A DNA stretch of 64,000 nucleotides from Rhynchopus sp. YZ270_cl-10 (lineage: Eukaryota > Euglenozoa > Diplonemea > Diplonemida > Diplonemidae), in NCBI GenBank assembly GCA_964035575.1, contig OZ037859.1, forward strand, positions 248,001-312,000, given 5' to 3'. The translations under genes were made by a program, and so were the position numbers. Below are positions 31,595-41,922 of this stretch, in pieces (position 1 is the stretch's first letter; each line of letters begins with the position of its first letter). The notes below the pieces were generated by a model that saw only the letters and a list, made by a program, of their open reading frames with translations, was not told where the DNA came from and ran no database searches.

Positions 31595-31920
31595 GAGAGT
31601 GAAGTTAATATGTAAACACCTCAGGACACAGTTTACAAATGAATGGAGCAGTGCACCTCCCGGTTTTTTGAAAAATAAAAGTCGAAATGTGCTGTAACGC
31701 CTCTCAGCCGAGCTCATGCAAAAGGTAGGATAGGCCGTACCGTAAGAGAACGGAGGTGGTTCACAATAAAAGGGGATTCTGGGGTAGAGAGAGGGCTGTC
31801 TTGCATTGTTCTGTTCGTGTCAGTATTGTAAACCCCCCTTTAAATGTAATGTGTCCGCGGTGTTAGATTTGGCCATTTTGTAGATGAACTTAAGCCTGCT
31901 TAGCCACCTTGAAAGTTCGA
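31595..31920 (+). repeat. Beta-like and alpha elements upstream of SMU1
   Basis: Beta-like at 31600-31640: AAGTTAATATGTAAACACCT then CAGGACACAGTTTACA, where GTAAAC pairs with GTTTAC, replacing the usual GTGC/GCAC pair. Alpha at 31876-31914: TGTAGATGAACTTAAGCC then TGCTTAGCCACCTTGAAA. Confidence 0.65.
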
Positions 31921-32492
31921 AATAAGGAGAATGAGTTGAATATCGTCTCTTCTCGACAAAAAAATAGTAACAAAAGACAACTTTGCAAGGCATGAGACTC
32001 ATTAAGTGCACATCTTCTGCGAAGGGGCTTTCCGAGCCCTCTTCTTGTAAACATTATTTCGTATACCGTATTCGTACAAATTATCGTCGATAATTTGTAC
32101 AAATACGGTACGTTCTATTCTATTGAATAGAAGGTCAAAAAAGAAGAAAAACAACAACAACAACGTGCCCACCCCACTTCGTTCTCGGAATGTTCGTTCA
32201 AGGGAGGTGAATCGTTCAGGGTTCGTCAAAGCGCAGTTTTCAGGAAAATGCTCATAAGGGTTTTCCACTAAAAAAAGGCCGAACGAAAAAAGAAGAAAAA
32301 ATGCCACCTTCCCGTCCACCCTCCTCCAATCCCTATCCCCTCCCTAAAAAAAAATTTTTTTTTTGAAAAATTGATGACGTGTAGACACCTCGCTTTTTCC
32401 TCGTGTGAACTCCACACAACCGTTGAAAACGCAGTTTCTTTTTGCGATAAATGAATGTCAAAGAAAGACCAAATAAAACTTTTTGCGATGCC
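31921..32492. other. Spacer upstream of SMU1 and 3' of the next gene
   Basis: AT-rich spacer. Near 32075-32125 a palindrome AAATTATCGTCGATAATTTG occurs between two ACGGTA/TACCGT motifs. Near 32370-32420 there is a weak beta-like segment (TTGATGACGTGTAGACACCT). No genes. Confidence 0.45.
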
Positions 32493-33440
32493 TTACTGAG
32501 TCCCACAAACACCCCCTTCCGATTTACCTGCTCCTCCTCCGGTCTTTCCCGCACCATGACGCGGTTTAAGTGGTGTCCCAAAGTGTTCGAAGACGGAGTT
32601 GCCTAGAGCAGTTGCGTCTTCGTGGCTGATCTTGCAGTGTAGAGCAATGAGAGGGTACATGCAGCCTGCGTCTCTAAGGGGGAGGTCCATACACTCGATA
32701 TTGACGTCGAGACGACTGTACAGCGCCTTCGCGACACATGATTTGAAATAGTCAGGTTCCGTCACTTTATCCAGATCTCCAAAATAGAAGATCTCTATCA
32801 CCATCTCCGATGCCCTGTCACATTGCTTGCGCACCGGCATATTCTCTGGCAAACGCAAATCCCAGAAATCATACGCACTCTCTTTCGTCGGCCCGGTCTG
32901 TATAGCCAGCCGCTCCTCCACCCCCTCCCTCCGGACACCGTATTTGCAGTCCTGGTATATCTGATAGACCTCCGAGGTGTCTTCACATCCATCTGGTTTT
33001 TCTGTAGTTTGGGGTTCTTGGAGTTTGGCGGGTCTATGGCGAGCTTTGTGTTTCTGTGCCAAAGCTTCACGACGGACTTCCTCTTCGTGAACAGTCTTTT
33101 TGGTGACTGGGACAGTGTAGCCTTGGGCTTTGCGTGCACGGATGAAGTCTTCGTGAGAAAATTCGGTGGTGTTGTTTGAGTCTTCTTCGGATTCCAAGAT
33201 GAGGGAAAAGCGGTATTCGTCAGCATCAGCCTGCGTGACGATGCCTAGGTCTCGTAGGGTGGTGCCGTTCTCACATACAGCGCCACGGAAGACAAGGATC
33301 TGGTGCGGGATGCTCTCTTCGGTCCACATCTTTATCAGGCCTTTCATGTCAAGGATGGTCGTGTCAGGGCCCAGAATGTCATCACATTCGTCGAGAAAGC
33401 CCTCTTCGTCAGTGTCCGTCCAGATGAAGTTTATCTTCAT
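32493..33440 (-). CDS. Unknown protein with possible N-terminal ubiquitin-like fold
   Basis: 315 residues. Residues 1-82 (MKINFIWTDTDEEGFLDECD, then TILDMKGLIKMWTEESIPHQ, ILVFRGAVCENGTTLRDLGI) have the strand-helix-strand pattern of ubiquitin-like domains, including a T-L-x-D-L-G-I motif typical of ubiquilin-type domains. The middle is charged (about 95-165), followed by a folded region with AYDFWDLRLPENMPVRKQCD, EIFYFGDLDKV and PLIALHCKISHEDATALGN. The C-terminus is Gly/Lys-rich and contains GCAG followed by GTAAAT in the DNA, so the last residues may be intron read-through. The acceptor-like AAATTGAACAG lies 20 nt before the ATG. No firm family. Confidence 0.65.
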   Translation of the reverse strand: MKINFIWTDTDEEGFLDECDDILGPDTTILDMKGLIKMWTEESIPHQILVFRGAVCENGTTLRDLGIVTQADADEYRFSLILESEEDSNNTTEFSHEDFIRARKAQGYTVPVTKKTVHEEEVRREALAQKHKARHRPAKLQEPQTTEKPDGCEDTSEVYQIYQDCKYGVRREGVEERLAIQTGPTKESAYDFWDLRLPENMPVRKQCDRASEMVIEIFYFGDLDKVTEPDYFKSCVAKALYSRLDVNIECMDLPLRDAGCMYPLIALHCKISHEDATALGNSVFEHFGTPLKPRHGAGKTGGGAGKSEGGVCGTQ

Positions 33441-33557
33441 ATTTTAGTAGTGTGTAAAACCTGTTCAATTTAAAGAGCTTGTTGATTTTAACGAAACCAT
33501 TTCAGAAAAAGAAACAAAAAGTTGACTAATACAAAGCCCGTGACAGTATCTTGGTGC

Positions 33558-34120
33558 ATGACCGGTGCACCGGATGAACTCGGTCTAACTGTGGTTGACC
33601 TTAAAAAAAAATGGTTCAAGGCGTATGAGCACTACACCCTGCAGAATCAGCTCGAGCAGCTGGGTGGGGCCACCTGCCAAGCCGAGCCTCCGAGCGGACA
33701 ACCGTGCAGGCTGGCCAGCGTCGTCGTGGGAAAGATGTGCCCAGATCATCTGGATCGCTGGTCAAAAGTGAAGGGCTGCGGCCCCACATCGCATAGATGT
33801 TGCACATGTGTATCTGAGGGAAACGGAAGACTGGTTATCATCGGGTTTGAGTCACCTCATGGAAGAGGATTGGAAGAACGGGCAGCGCTTGTGTGGGATA
33901 GCAGATTGTCCCTTGTGGGTTAATCTTTACGGAGGGTAAAAGGTACAGCGCACCCATAACCGTTAAGGACGACGAAGAAGAACTGCGGTACGAGCACATG
34001 ACGTTGCAGGATGACATCGGAAACTGCATAGGTGCGAGAGGAGCGAGAGGTCTGTTTCCGTTGTGTTGGGAGGTTCTCCAAGTCGCGGGCATTTGTGCAT
34101 TTGCAGCACAACACAAATAA
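33558..34120 (+). CDS. Cysteine-rich protein, two exons, unknown function
   Basis: Proposed exons are 33558-33809 and 33905-34120; the 95-nt intron starts GTATCT and ends TAGCAG, and the join keeps the frame, giving 155 residues. Cysteines are spaced like a zinc module: GATCQAEPPSGQPCRL, GKMCPDH, KGCGPTSHRCCTC and, across the splice, IVPCG. The second exon continues KRYSAPITVKDDEEELRYEH and LFPLCWEVLQVAGICAFAAQ. The gene is one of few on the plus strand, lying between two minus-strand genes. An acceptor-like ACCATTTCAG is at about 33498-33507, and a delta-like element (AATACAAAGCCCGTGACAG) falls in the leader. Unspliced, the frame ends at 33923. No family recognised. Confidence 0.45.
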
Positions 34121-34469
34121 CTGTCACCCCCGCTTTGCATGATGTAACGGGTGGTCAGCAAGTTGGCATCCTTCCGGTACCACATCCTCAGGGAACGATC
34201 TTCTATCCGTTCCTCAGGGCCCGACTCGCTGGACACCTCTTCATTTTTTTTTTTTATGGAGCACCAGCAGTGATAGAATTAGCTGATCTGAATCAGAAGA
34301 CGAAATGCGGTTTAAAAGGTTTAAAAGAACGGTGTCTTCCCTTGGGGCTACCGCGAAGTGCAATGCGGACTCGAAGTCAGAGAATAAATAATTTTACTCA
34401 AAAAAATGCTATATTTTCTTACGGTTATTCTGTGTAAATAGAGTTTTTTTTTTCCAGGGGTAAAATAGG
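34121..34469. other. Convergent spacer
   Basis: Short spacer between the ends of the plus-strand cysteine-rich gene and the minus-strand 1047-residue gene. A 124-codon plus frame (34063-34437) overlaps it but is not protein-like. Confidence 0.4.
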
Positions 34470-37400
34470 TTAGAGCGGTTCCGTCGAGTCTGCAGTGGGT
34501 CTGAGTCTTATTGTATCACACCACGTTGCCCTGCTGTGGGTGAGTGCAAGCTTTATGGTTTGCGGTGTGGACCAGGCTGGATTGCGTATGGTGGGGTCTG
34601 TTGCGAGAGGGTCTGGGAGGATGCGTGAGTGTGACACGATGCAGCTGGCAGGGTCGCAGTCGACGTCGCCTGGAGAGGTACGCAGGGCAAACCCAGTCAA
34701 CACCACACCACACGGAAAGCGAGCAACCAACGACAACGGGAGGTTCCCTGTCACAGTCTGGTTTTTGGCCAACGCCTCCGTCCGCGCAACAGTCTGCAAC
34801 TCATACTGCGACACAACCCGCCCACCCAGACCATAAAACCTGAGCCCACTGATACTCACCTTCCGCGTACACCCAACCGAGTTGTTGAACAAAATTTTGA
34901 CCACACGGCTGACACCTTCCCCGGCGCTGTTCAACGCTAAGGTGTGGCAACCACTCACCCTCCTCCCTCTGCACTGCGAATACCCTCCCAGCACGGAAAC
35001 CGCCTTCTGGAACACCCCATGAGCATGCATGCCGGTCTTCCCTATCGAGGTGACAACACGGCTGCTGAGGACGCGGCGGGTCGGTGGAGCGGCGGGGCGA
35101 TTTGGTGGATGTGTACCTTGAGCAAATGCGACCTCACCAAATCTCGTAGGATAGACACCCTTCTCATCAACGAACGCCTCTTCCGGGGCCACTGTGATCA
35201 CCATTTCACACTTATCACGCTGCACACTCAAGACTGCAACCTCCTCCGCATTGTTCAACGCAATATCAAGCTCCGCAGCAGTCGTCACCGCCACCCCATC
35301 TACATGCGTTATAACATCCCCTGGCATCATCCCACTCTTTGCCGCCGCCTTAGTCGCTTCCAATACCAAAAGCAAATTATACTGTACATGCCCAAAGTTT
35401 GGAACATTCTGTCCATCCGTTACAGACAACCCATAACTCCTCTTTAAACAGGTTCGATCCGCGGGGATAACGATTTCCTTGAAAACCTCGGAGACAAAGC
35501 TGGCTTCTCCCCCTGTTGCTTCCATGCGGGAAATGTAGAGGGTGAGTTCGTGCCGGAGGGTGCCGATGATCCCAAAGAACTCTCCTGCAGAGGTAATGGC
35601 GAGGCCATTGAGCATGAGGATAACGTCGCCTTCGAGGAGACCAGAGGAGGCCGCAACCTCGCCGAGAGAGGAGATCATCACTGCCATGCCTTTTGCTTCG
35701 GCGCTGCTGCGGCGGTCTTTCTCTTCGATGGTTATACCGTATTTTTGTGTTGCAATGAGACAGCCCCGTTTATAGGACATATCGCAGGCCTCTTGGAGTC
35801 GTATGTCTTCTGCTCTGCGGGTGATTTGGGGGATATGTTGGATAGCTACCACACTTCTCTTGCGTTCGCATCTTGTCGCCGCATTGTTGATGTCGCGCCT
35901 TTCACGCTCCATGCTCAGATAGTCTTCCACCTCCATGTCAACGTTCTCGGCAGCTTCGCCTTCTCGTTGAAGCCGTTTGTTGCGGCTGCAGCCAGCGATC
36001 CGTTTCATTTCCTCAACTTTTCTGCGCTTCAGAAGCTCCCTCGCAGCGTTTCTCATCGCCTCCTTCTTTTTCGATTCTGCATCAAGTCTGGACATCATAG
36101 TCAACATATGTGCCACCTCCATCTGCTTTGCCCTCGCACTCTCCTCACGCACCTCCCTTTCACGGAGCCTCCTATCCTGCACCGCCTGCTTCGCAATACG
36201 ATCATCCTGCATCTCCTTCTCCATCTTCCCTAAGGCATCTTTCATCAAATAATCGGCCTCCTGCACATCCTGCTGCCCCTCTTGTATATGCCTATCAGGG
36301 TATTTCCTCTCAAGCTTATTAAGGAAATGCCGGATGTTCCCGTACTCCATATTCTCTGCGATGTTATAGGCTCGAAGACCCTCCCGGGTGACAGAGTACA
36401 GTGCAGTGAGGACCGCCTTGCGGCCCCTTTTCAACAGAGAGCGGGTCATCGTCATAACCGCCTCCATGTGTCCCCCGAGAACGGCATAGTGGTAGATGGA
36501 ATAGCCGTTTTGTGTGAGGTCGCGTCCTTCGCAGGTAATGTGCTGCATGCAGTACCAGAGAACGTGTGTTGCATTGTGGTAGGCCGCGAAGTGTAGTGGT
36601 GTGCGGCCAAATTTGTCGTGCGATTTGATGACAATCTCCAAGTCTCCCATAACCTGGAGGTGTCGTGTGAAAAGCCGCATGTCGCCGTCCTCCACTGCAC
36701 GGAAGAAGCGGTTCAACCCCCCGGCCACTTCTTCATAGGATTTGTACCGTTCAGACATTTGTCGTTGTGACAGCCGTTGTGCCCGTTTTACTCGGTTGGT
36801 GGTGTTCTGTTTGCGTGTGAGGTGTGTCAGCTCGATTTGGGCCTTGGTTTTTTCGTTAATCTGCTGCCGCCGGGCGACCAGCTTTTTGCGTTGCTCGTTG
36901 ACTGCCTTTTCACGCCGCATGATCATATTCGCGACACGCATGATTCGGACAGCTTCACGATCCTCTACGGGCACCGCCTCTGGACGGGTCGGTGCGTAGT
37001 GTTCATTGCGCTCCATGAAGGAGCGCACCTCCTTGCCTCGGGTGCTTGCTGAGAGGAAGTCGTCCGGCATGCCTAAGGACCCAAGCAACGACTTCGTCCG
37101 CCCCACCTGTTGTACATCCTCCACTGCCTTCTGCGGCATCCGCCGCGCAGCAATGAGCTGCTCCACCTCCTGCTGCTCCTCTGCGTACGCCTGCTCCACT
37201 GCCCCCCTCTCCACATCCTCAAGCCCCGCAAGACAGCTCCGCGCAAACTTCTCTTTTCCTGCAATCCGGAGACAGCGATGTGTTGCAAGAACTACCGTCT
37301 TCGGTTTGCTCGGCGGCATGGGGACATGCGGGGTGGGGCACAACGGCTTCTTCTTCATCTCCAACTCCGGCGCAAGCCTCGCATCGCCAGCACCAGGAGA

Positions 37401-37613
37401 CAAAGCAGACTTAACCACCAATGATGCCAGCTCAAAGCTGGTCATCCCATCTGCAGTGTTCCCTAGGCACGTATCTCCACCAACCAAAAAGTACGATAAA
37501 TCTTTCGCAACCTGGCGGACACGTGTCCAAGCCTCTCCGCGTGGATCATCAGTCCCCACATCAATGTCGACATCTTCCTCAGAGTAAATCGATGCAGACG
37601 CATCTGTCGACAT
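34470..37613 (-). CDS. Large ankyrin / coiled-coil / double PDZ protein
   Basis: 1047 residues, intronless. An acidic N-terminus is followed by a helical region, a long charged coiled coil (about 225-290) and ankyrin-type repeats at about 300-430 (DKFGRTPLHFAAYHNATHVL, NGYSIYHYAVLGGHMEAVMT). A second very charged coiled coil (about 440-610) follows, then two PDZ-like domains at about 640-720 (YGITIEEKDRRSSAEAKGMA, SGLLEGDVILMLNGLAI) and 740-830 (YGLSVTDGQNVPNFGHVQYN, SGMMPGDVITHVDGVAV). The C-terminal 180 residues are beta-rich and may form a discoidin-like sandwich (VVKILFNNSVGCTRKVSISG). This build suggests a cytoskeletal or membrane scaffold; that is inference. The start is the first ATG, right after CATTCAAAG. 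Confidence 0.85.
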   Translation of the reverse strand: MSTDASASIYSEEDVDIDVGTDDPRGEAWTRVRQVAKDLSYFLVGGDTCLGNTADGMTSFELASLVVKSALSPGAGDARLAPELEMKKKPLCPTPHVPMPPSKPKTVVLATHRCLRIAGKEKFARSCLAGLEDVERGAVEQAYAEEQQEVEQLIAARRMPQKAVEDVQQVGRTKSLLGSLGMPDDFLSASTRGKEVRSFMERNEHYAPTRPEAVPVEDREAVRIMRVANMIMRREKAVNEQRKKLVARRQQINEKTKAQIELTHLTRKQNTTNRVKRAQRLSQRQMSERYKSYEEVAGGLNRFFRAVEDGDMRLFTRHLQVMGDLEIVIKSHDKFGRTPLHFAAYHNATHVLWYCMQHITCEGRDLTQNGYSIYHYAVLGGHMEAVMTMTRSLLKRGRKAVLTALYSVTREGLRAYNIAENMEYGNIRHFLNKLERKYPDRHIQEGQQDVQEADYLMKDALGKMEKEMQDDRIAKQAVQDRRLREREVREESARAKQMEVAHMLTMMSRLDAESKKKEAMRNAARELLKRRKVEEMKRIAGCSRNKRLQREGEAAENVDMEVEDYLSMERERRDINNAATRCERKRSVVAIQHIPQITRRAEDIRLQEACDMSYKRGCLIATQKYGITIEEKDRRSSAEAKGMAVMISSLGEVAASSGLLEGDVILMLNGLAITSAGEFFGIIGTLRHELTLYISRMEATGGEASFVSEVFKEIVIPADRTCLKRSYGLSVTDGQNVPNFGHVQYNLLLVLEATKAAAKSGMMPGDVITHVDGVAVTTAAELDIALNNAEEVAVLSVQRDKCEMVITVAPEEAFVDEKGVYPTRFGEVAFAQGTHPPNRPAAPPTRRVLSSRVVTSIGKTGMHAHGVFQKAVSVLGGYSQCRGRRVSGCHTLALNSAGEGVSRVVKILFNNSVGCTRKVSISGLRFYGLGGRVVSQYELQTVARTEALAKNQTVTGNLPLSLVARFPCGVVLTGFALRTSPGDVDCDPASCIVSHSRILPDPLATDPTIRNPAWSTPQTIKLALTHSRATWCDTIRLRPTADSTEPL

Positions 37614-37897
37614 CTTTGAATGGTGTTCGATGTGGGCACAACGTTGGGTCAGTATGAGTCAGCCTCAGCGAGGGCGGTTCTAGAACCCAGGTTGTTGTGA
37701 TGTTGTGGGAAAAGCGATGCTTGGGTTGGTGGTGGTCTTTACATATTTGGTGTTGTGTGTTTGAGGCTACTGGGTGGTTCACGTATGGCAAATGATAATT
37801 ATGAGATCTCATAATAAATTATGAGATTATTATGCGCTATTATGCGCGCTCATAATAATCGCATAATGCCAAAATAGGCATTAAAGCAGGGGGGAGA

Positions 37898-38786
37898 CAG
37901 AGTTTCCGCCAAGGTGTACCGGGGTGTACTTTGGTACACCCCAATATTTTTCCCGGAAATTTTTGGGTTTTTACAGGGATTCGGGGTGTACCAAAGTACA
38001 CCCCGAGAAAAATGGGGTTTTAGAGGTTGTAGATGACCCCGTGGTCATGTGACCCCACCGTGCAGAGCGTTTGGCTCGCTGTGTCAAAAGAAGTGGAAGA
38101 AAAGGGGGGGGAAATCTAGAAAAAAAAAGAAAAAAAAAAGTAGCGTACCGTGCGCCTGCGGCGCTGTGTTGCTGGCTATTTGGTGTTGCTATATTCTCAT
38201 TGACACTTCTGTGTATTGCCCCTTTTTAAAAGGAGGCTTCGGTGCAAGCGACGAGTACATTCACTTTCTATTACATGTTCCAACGGCAGCGCTGTAATCA
38301 CTGTGTAGCGCCATGCAATGAAAAAAGCAAATACCATCACCCTCTCACAAGACGCCTTTACCTTGTTAAGCTTCCACCCCCGACCTCCAAACGAACCACC
38401 TCTACCAGACAACAGCTGTGAAGCTTAACATGGTTGCTATCAAAGCTGGTGCTAAAACCCAAAAAGTTGTGCCAAAGCTGCGGCAGAGCCGACTTGTCTT
38501 GGTCGTAAGAAGTAGACCCCTCCCACGGTTGACGAGGCGATACGGCCAGTGGAAGTGACACCTCAACCGGTAGTGAGTGTATCTCGCGCCTCCTTCTGCC
38601 CTTTCAACCCTTCCCAAATTTTTTTGTAGCACCCCCCCGCACGCTTCGCCTCTCTGCCTGTGTCTGCCAGGGAGGCGCGCGCGAAGCGCGCGACGACCGC
38701 TTTTTCGGGGAGAAAAATTTTTTTTTGGGGGTCGTTTTCATGGTACACCCCAATTTCTGAAACCCCAAATCCTGGCGGAAACCCTG
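37898..38786. mobile_element. Possible nested hAT-like MITE
   Basis: Ends CAGAGTTTCCGCCAAGG at 37898 and the complement of CCTGGCGGAAACCCTG at 38771-38786. The inverted repeats match in most positions; the flanking duplication is not clear. It contains palindromes built on GGGGTGTACTTTGGTACACC and the GTACCGTGCGCCTGCGGCGC repeat shared with 54.9 kb and 3.7 kb. Confidence 0.4.
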
Positions 38787-39830
38787 CGGAGAACAAAAAA
38801 AAAATATATCAGTCAATAACTGAACCACCGGGACTTTTCTCCCAAGGTTCGTTGAACAAAAAACTGATCGTCAAAAAAAATTGTCCGACCCCGCAATTGA
38901 AAGATTTTGAGCAGCGGAATGCAAAGAAATAAAAATAAAAATAAAATAATTTTTTTTTTTGAACTCCAGATTGGTGAATCCCAAAAAGTCGAAAATGAAT
39001 TGCATGAATGCGACCCACCGATTTTTTTTAAAAAAATAAAAACCCTGCGGGGATGGATTTCCGAGTCGATATCTTTTAATTGCGGGGTCGCATGATTTCT
39101 GGAAATGAGTAGAAGTTAAAAATTCTTCTGTACATGGGTAGTTGTGGCTGTACACCGTGGAAAACGGCGTACAGCCAGTCTAAACTGACACATGCATTTT
39201 AGGTCAAAAATACTCATTTCTGAGCGCAAAGTGACACCATCACAGCACGCACAGACTCCCGAGAACCGAAAAAAAAAATTTTTTTTCCTGATTTTTTGTA
39301 GGCAAAAAATGGCCACCAACCAGTACCCCTTCAGACTTCCCTTAAGACTTTGTACAGGGAGCCCCCCACACAAAAACCAGGTTCCAGGGGGGGTCAGGAG
39401 GGTGGCTGCGTAACAGTGAGGATCACTTTTTTTCTTTGTCAAAAGTGATATTTTGACTGTTTTGCACGATTTGAATCCATTCGAACAATTTTTTTTGAAT
39501 TTTGAGGATTTTTTTGTAAAATACTACCGCCCAGGCTTATACCTGAAAACTGGAAAAACTGGTTTTGGTCGAGGCCCTCACACATCTGAGGTGAACCAAC
39601 GACATCAAAAGTTTTCAAAACCCAGCGGGGATGGGTTTCCGAGTCGATATCTTTTAATTGCGGGGTCGGACAATTTTTTTTGACGAGTAGAAATTAAAAA
39701 TTTTTCTGTGCAACGGAAAAAAGTCCCGGTGGCTCAATTATTGACTGATATATATATTTTTTTCCCCCTGAAAAATTTTTTTTTGTTCCCCGACCCCGCC
39801 AATCGTGTGGTGTGCAACGACGTGACGGCA
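38787..39830. repeat. Inverted and direct repeats within the interrupted element
   Basis: 38795-38905 (ATATATCAGTCAATAACTGA, GTCCGACCCCGCAATTGAAA) returns inverted at 39640-39765. A direct copy of its outer part (CCTGCGGGGATGGATTTCCG, AGTCGATATCTTTTAATTGC) is at 39043-39110 and again at 39632-39665. 39180-39330 (ACTGACACATGCATTTTAGG, AAATACTCATTTCTGAGCGC) is a diverged copy of the hairpin at 59862-60217. Confidence 0.6.
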
Positions 39831-40919
39831 CATAATTAGCACATAACACCGCATAATTTGCTCATAATAGTGCATAATATCTCATAATAGCGCATAATAG
39901 CACATAATAGCGCATAATATCACCTGTATTATGAGATCTCATAATGGCGCATAAAACTAAACATAACATTATACCAACTGATCTGTCTTTACTACTCTAC
40001 TACTATGTCTTTTTTCGTTGACCGCAGCCATTTAGGCTCTTTGCCTATGACGCACATGATAATGGATGAGGGGGAGGATTCAAAAGGAAAAAGCGTAAAG
40101 ACAGATCTATCGTTGGTTTTAAATATGTTTAGTTTCCAATCACACTTCGTGTGTGCAAAAACTAAACATAACATTATACCAACTGATCTGTCTTTACTAC
40201 TCTACTACTATGTCTTTTTTCGTTGACCGCAGCATGACCCAAAGGGACCGCGCAGCGGAATAGTAGCATAGTACGGAGTTAAACGGGGAAGAAAAAAGGG
40301 GGGAAACGGTAGGAAAAGAAAGAAAAACGGTAAACACAGCACCGAGCAAGCCAGCACTCACAGAAAGAAATCGTGTTGATATCCATTCGCCGTCTCGAAG
40401 ACAGTGGATAAGGGGGGGCCGTAAGCGCAAGGAGTGCCAAGCATAGTCAGCACACCCCATACAGGGGGACACATTACAAACAAAAATAAAAGCGCATGGT
40501 GCACGAAGCAGAGTCAGTACCATCAAACGGGAGAGCAAAAAATATGAAAACGGTGTCAGTGATAAGCAGGGACTACAAAAACCAGCACGGGCGGACCCAC
40601 CACCGAAACGACAATCTTCCGCGAGAGTCGCCTCTCCAAACTACTGGGCAGCGGACGTTCGTGAAGCAGGGAGGCGTGGTACTAAAACATGTCCTCAACC
40701 GCGTATAGCGGGGCTCGTGGCCATCAGAACAACCCGCCCTTGGCAGGAAAATACCATGTACACAACGCAAGAAAACAGAACGCGCACGCACAATACGAGG
40801 ACAAGCTCCTCAAAGAAAAACCAGTCGTCCCGCGACAGGCCCACACAGACCACCATTGAACCCTAGGTGATGAAAAAATAAAACAAACACTAAACACTCC
40901 TACGACGCACTGTGAGCGG

Positions 40920-41910
40920 GAAGGCAAACAATAAAATGCATGGGGCACTAAGCATAGTCAGCACGCACCAGCGATGAAATGTTGATGAACAAGAAACACC
41001 CCTTCGTCGCTCCTCGAGCAGGAAGGTAAAATAAAATGCATGGGGCACCAAGCAGAGTCAGCACGCACCAGCGATAAAGTGTTGATGAACATTGACACCC
41101 CTTCAGGGGAAAAAGTAAAAAGCACAAGGGGCACCAAGCAGAGTCAGCACGCTCCAAGCGAGAAAATGATAACAATAACAAAACCCTTCGTCGCTCCGTG
41201 AGCGGGAAGGTAAAATAAAATGCATGGGGCACCAAGCAGAGTCAGCACGCACCAGCGATAAAGTGTTGATGAACAATAAATACCCCTTCAGGGGAAAAGG
41301 TAAAAAGTACATGGGGCACTAAGCAGAGTCAGTACGCACCAGCGATAAAAGGTTGATGAACAATAAACACCCCTTCGTCGCTCCACGAGCAGGAAGGTAA
41401 AATAAAATGCATGGGGCACCAAGCAGAGTCAGCACGCACCAGCGATAAAGTGTTGATGAACAATAAATACCCCTTCAGGGGAAAAGGTAAAAAGTACATG
41501 GGGCACTAAGCAGAGTCAGTACGCACCAGCGATAAAAGGTTGATGAACAATAAACACCCCTTCGTCGCTCCACGAGCAGGAAGGTAAAATAAAATGCATG
41601 GGGCACCAAGCAGAGTCAGCACGCACCAGCGATAAAGTGTAGATGAACATTGACACCCCTTCAGGGGAAAAAGTAAAAAGCACAAGGGGCACCAAGCAGA
41701 GTCAGCACGCTCCAAGCGAGAAAATGATAACAATAACAAAACCCTTCGTCGCTCCGTGAGCGGGAAGGTAAAATAAAATGCATGGGGCACCAAGCAGAGT
41801 CAGCACGCACCAGCGATAAAATGTTGATGAACAATAAACATCCCTTCGTCGCCCCATGGGCAAAATATAAAAACTCATGGGGCACTGAGCAAAGCCAGCA
41901 CGCGCCATAA
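40920..41910. repeat. Tandem array of about 11 units of 88-100 bp inside the retroelement
   Basis: Each unit carries ATGGGGCACCAAGCAGAGTC, then AGCACGCACCAGCGATAAAG. Two half-unit types alternate, one with CCCTTCGTCGCTCC and GCAGGAAGGTAAAATAAAA, the other with CCCCTTCAGGGGAAAA. Units start near 40937, 41037, 41124, 41221, 41309, 41408, 41498, 41597, 41685, 41779 and 41875. Two diverged units lie at about 40430-40530. It sits between the RNase H end and B1. Confidence 0.85.
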
Positions 41911-41922
41911 CAAACAAAACAA

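Noticed and set aside
40008-40050. Resemblance of GCAGCCATTTAGGCTCTTTG to the dinoflagellate spliced leader core
   Set aside because: The match is partial, the GT donor is missing, and the sequence is the repeat of a retroelement, not an RNA gene.
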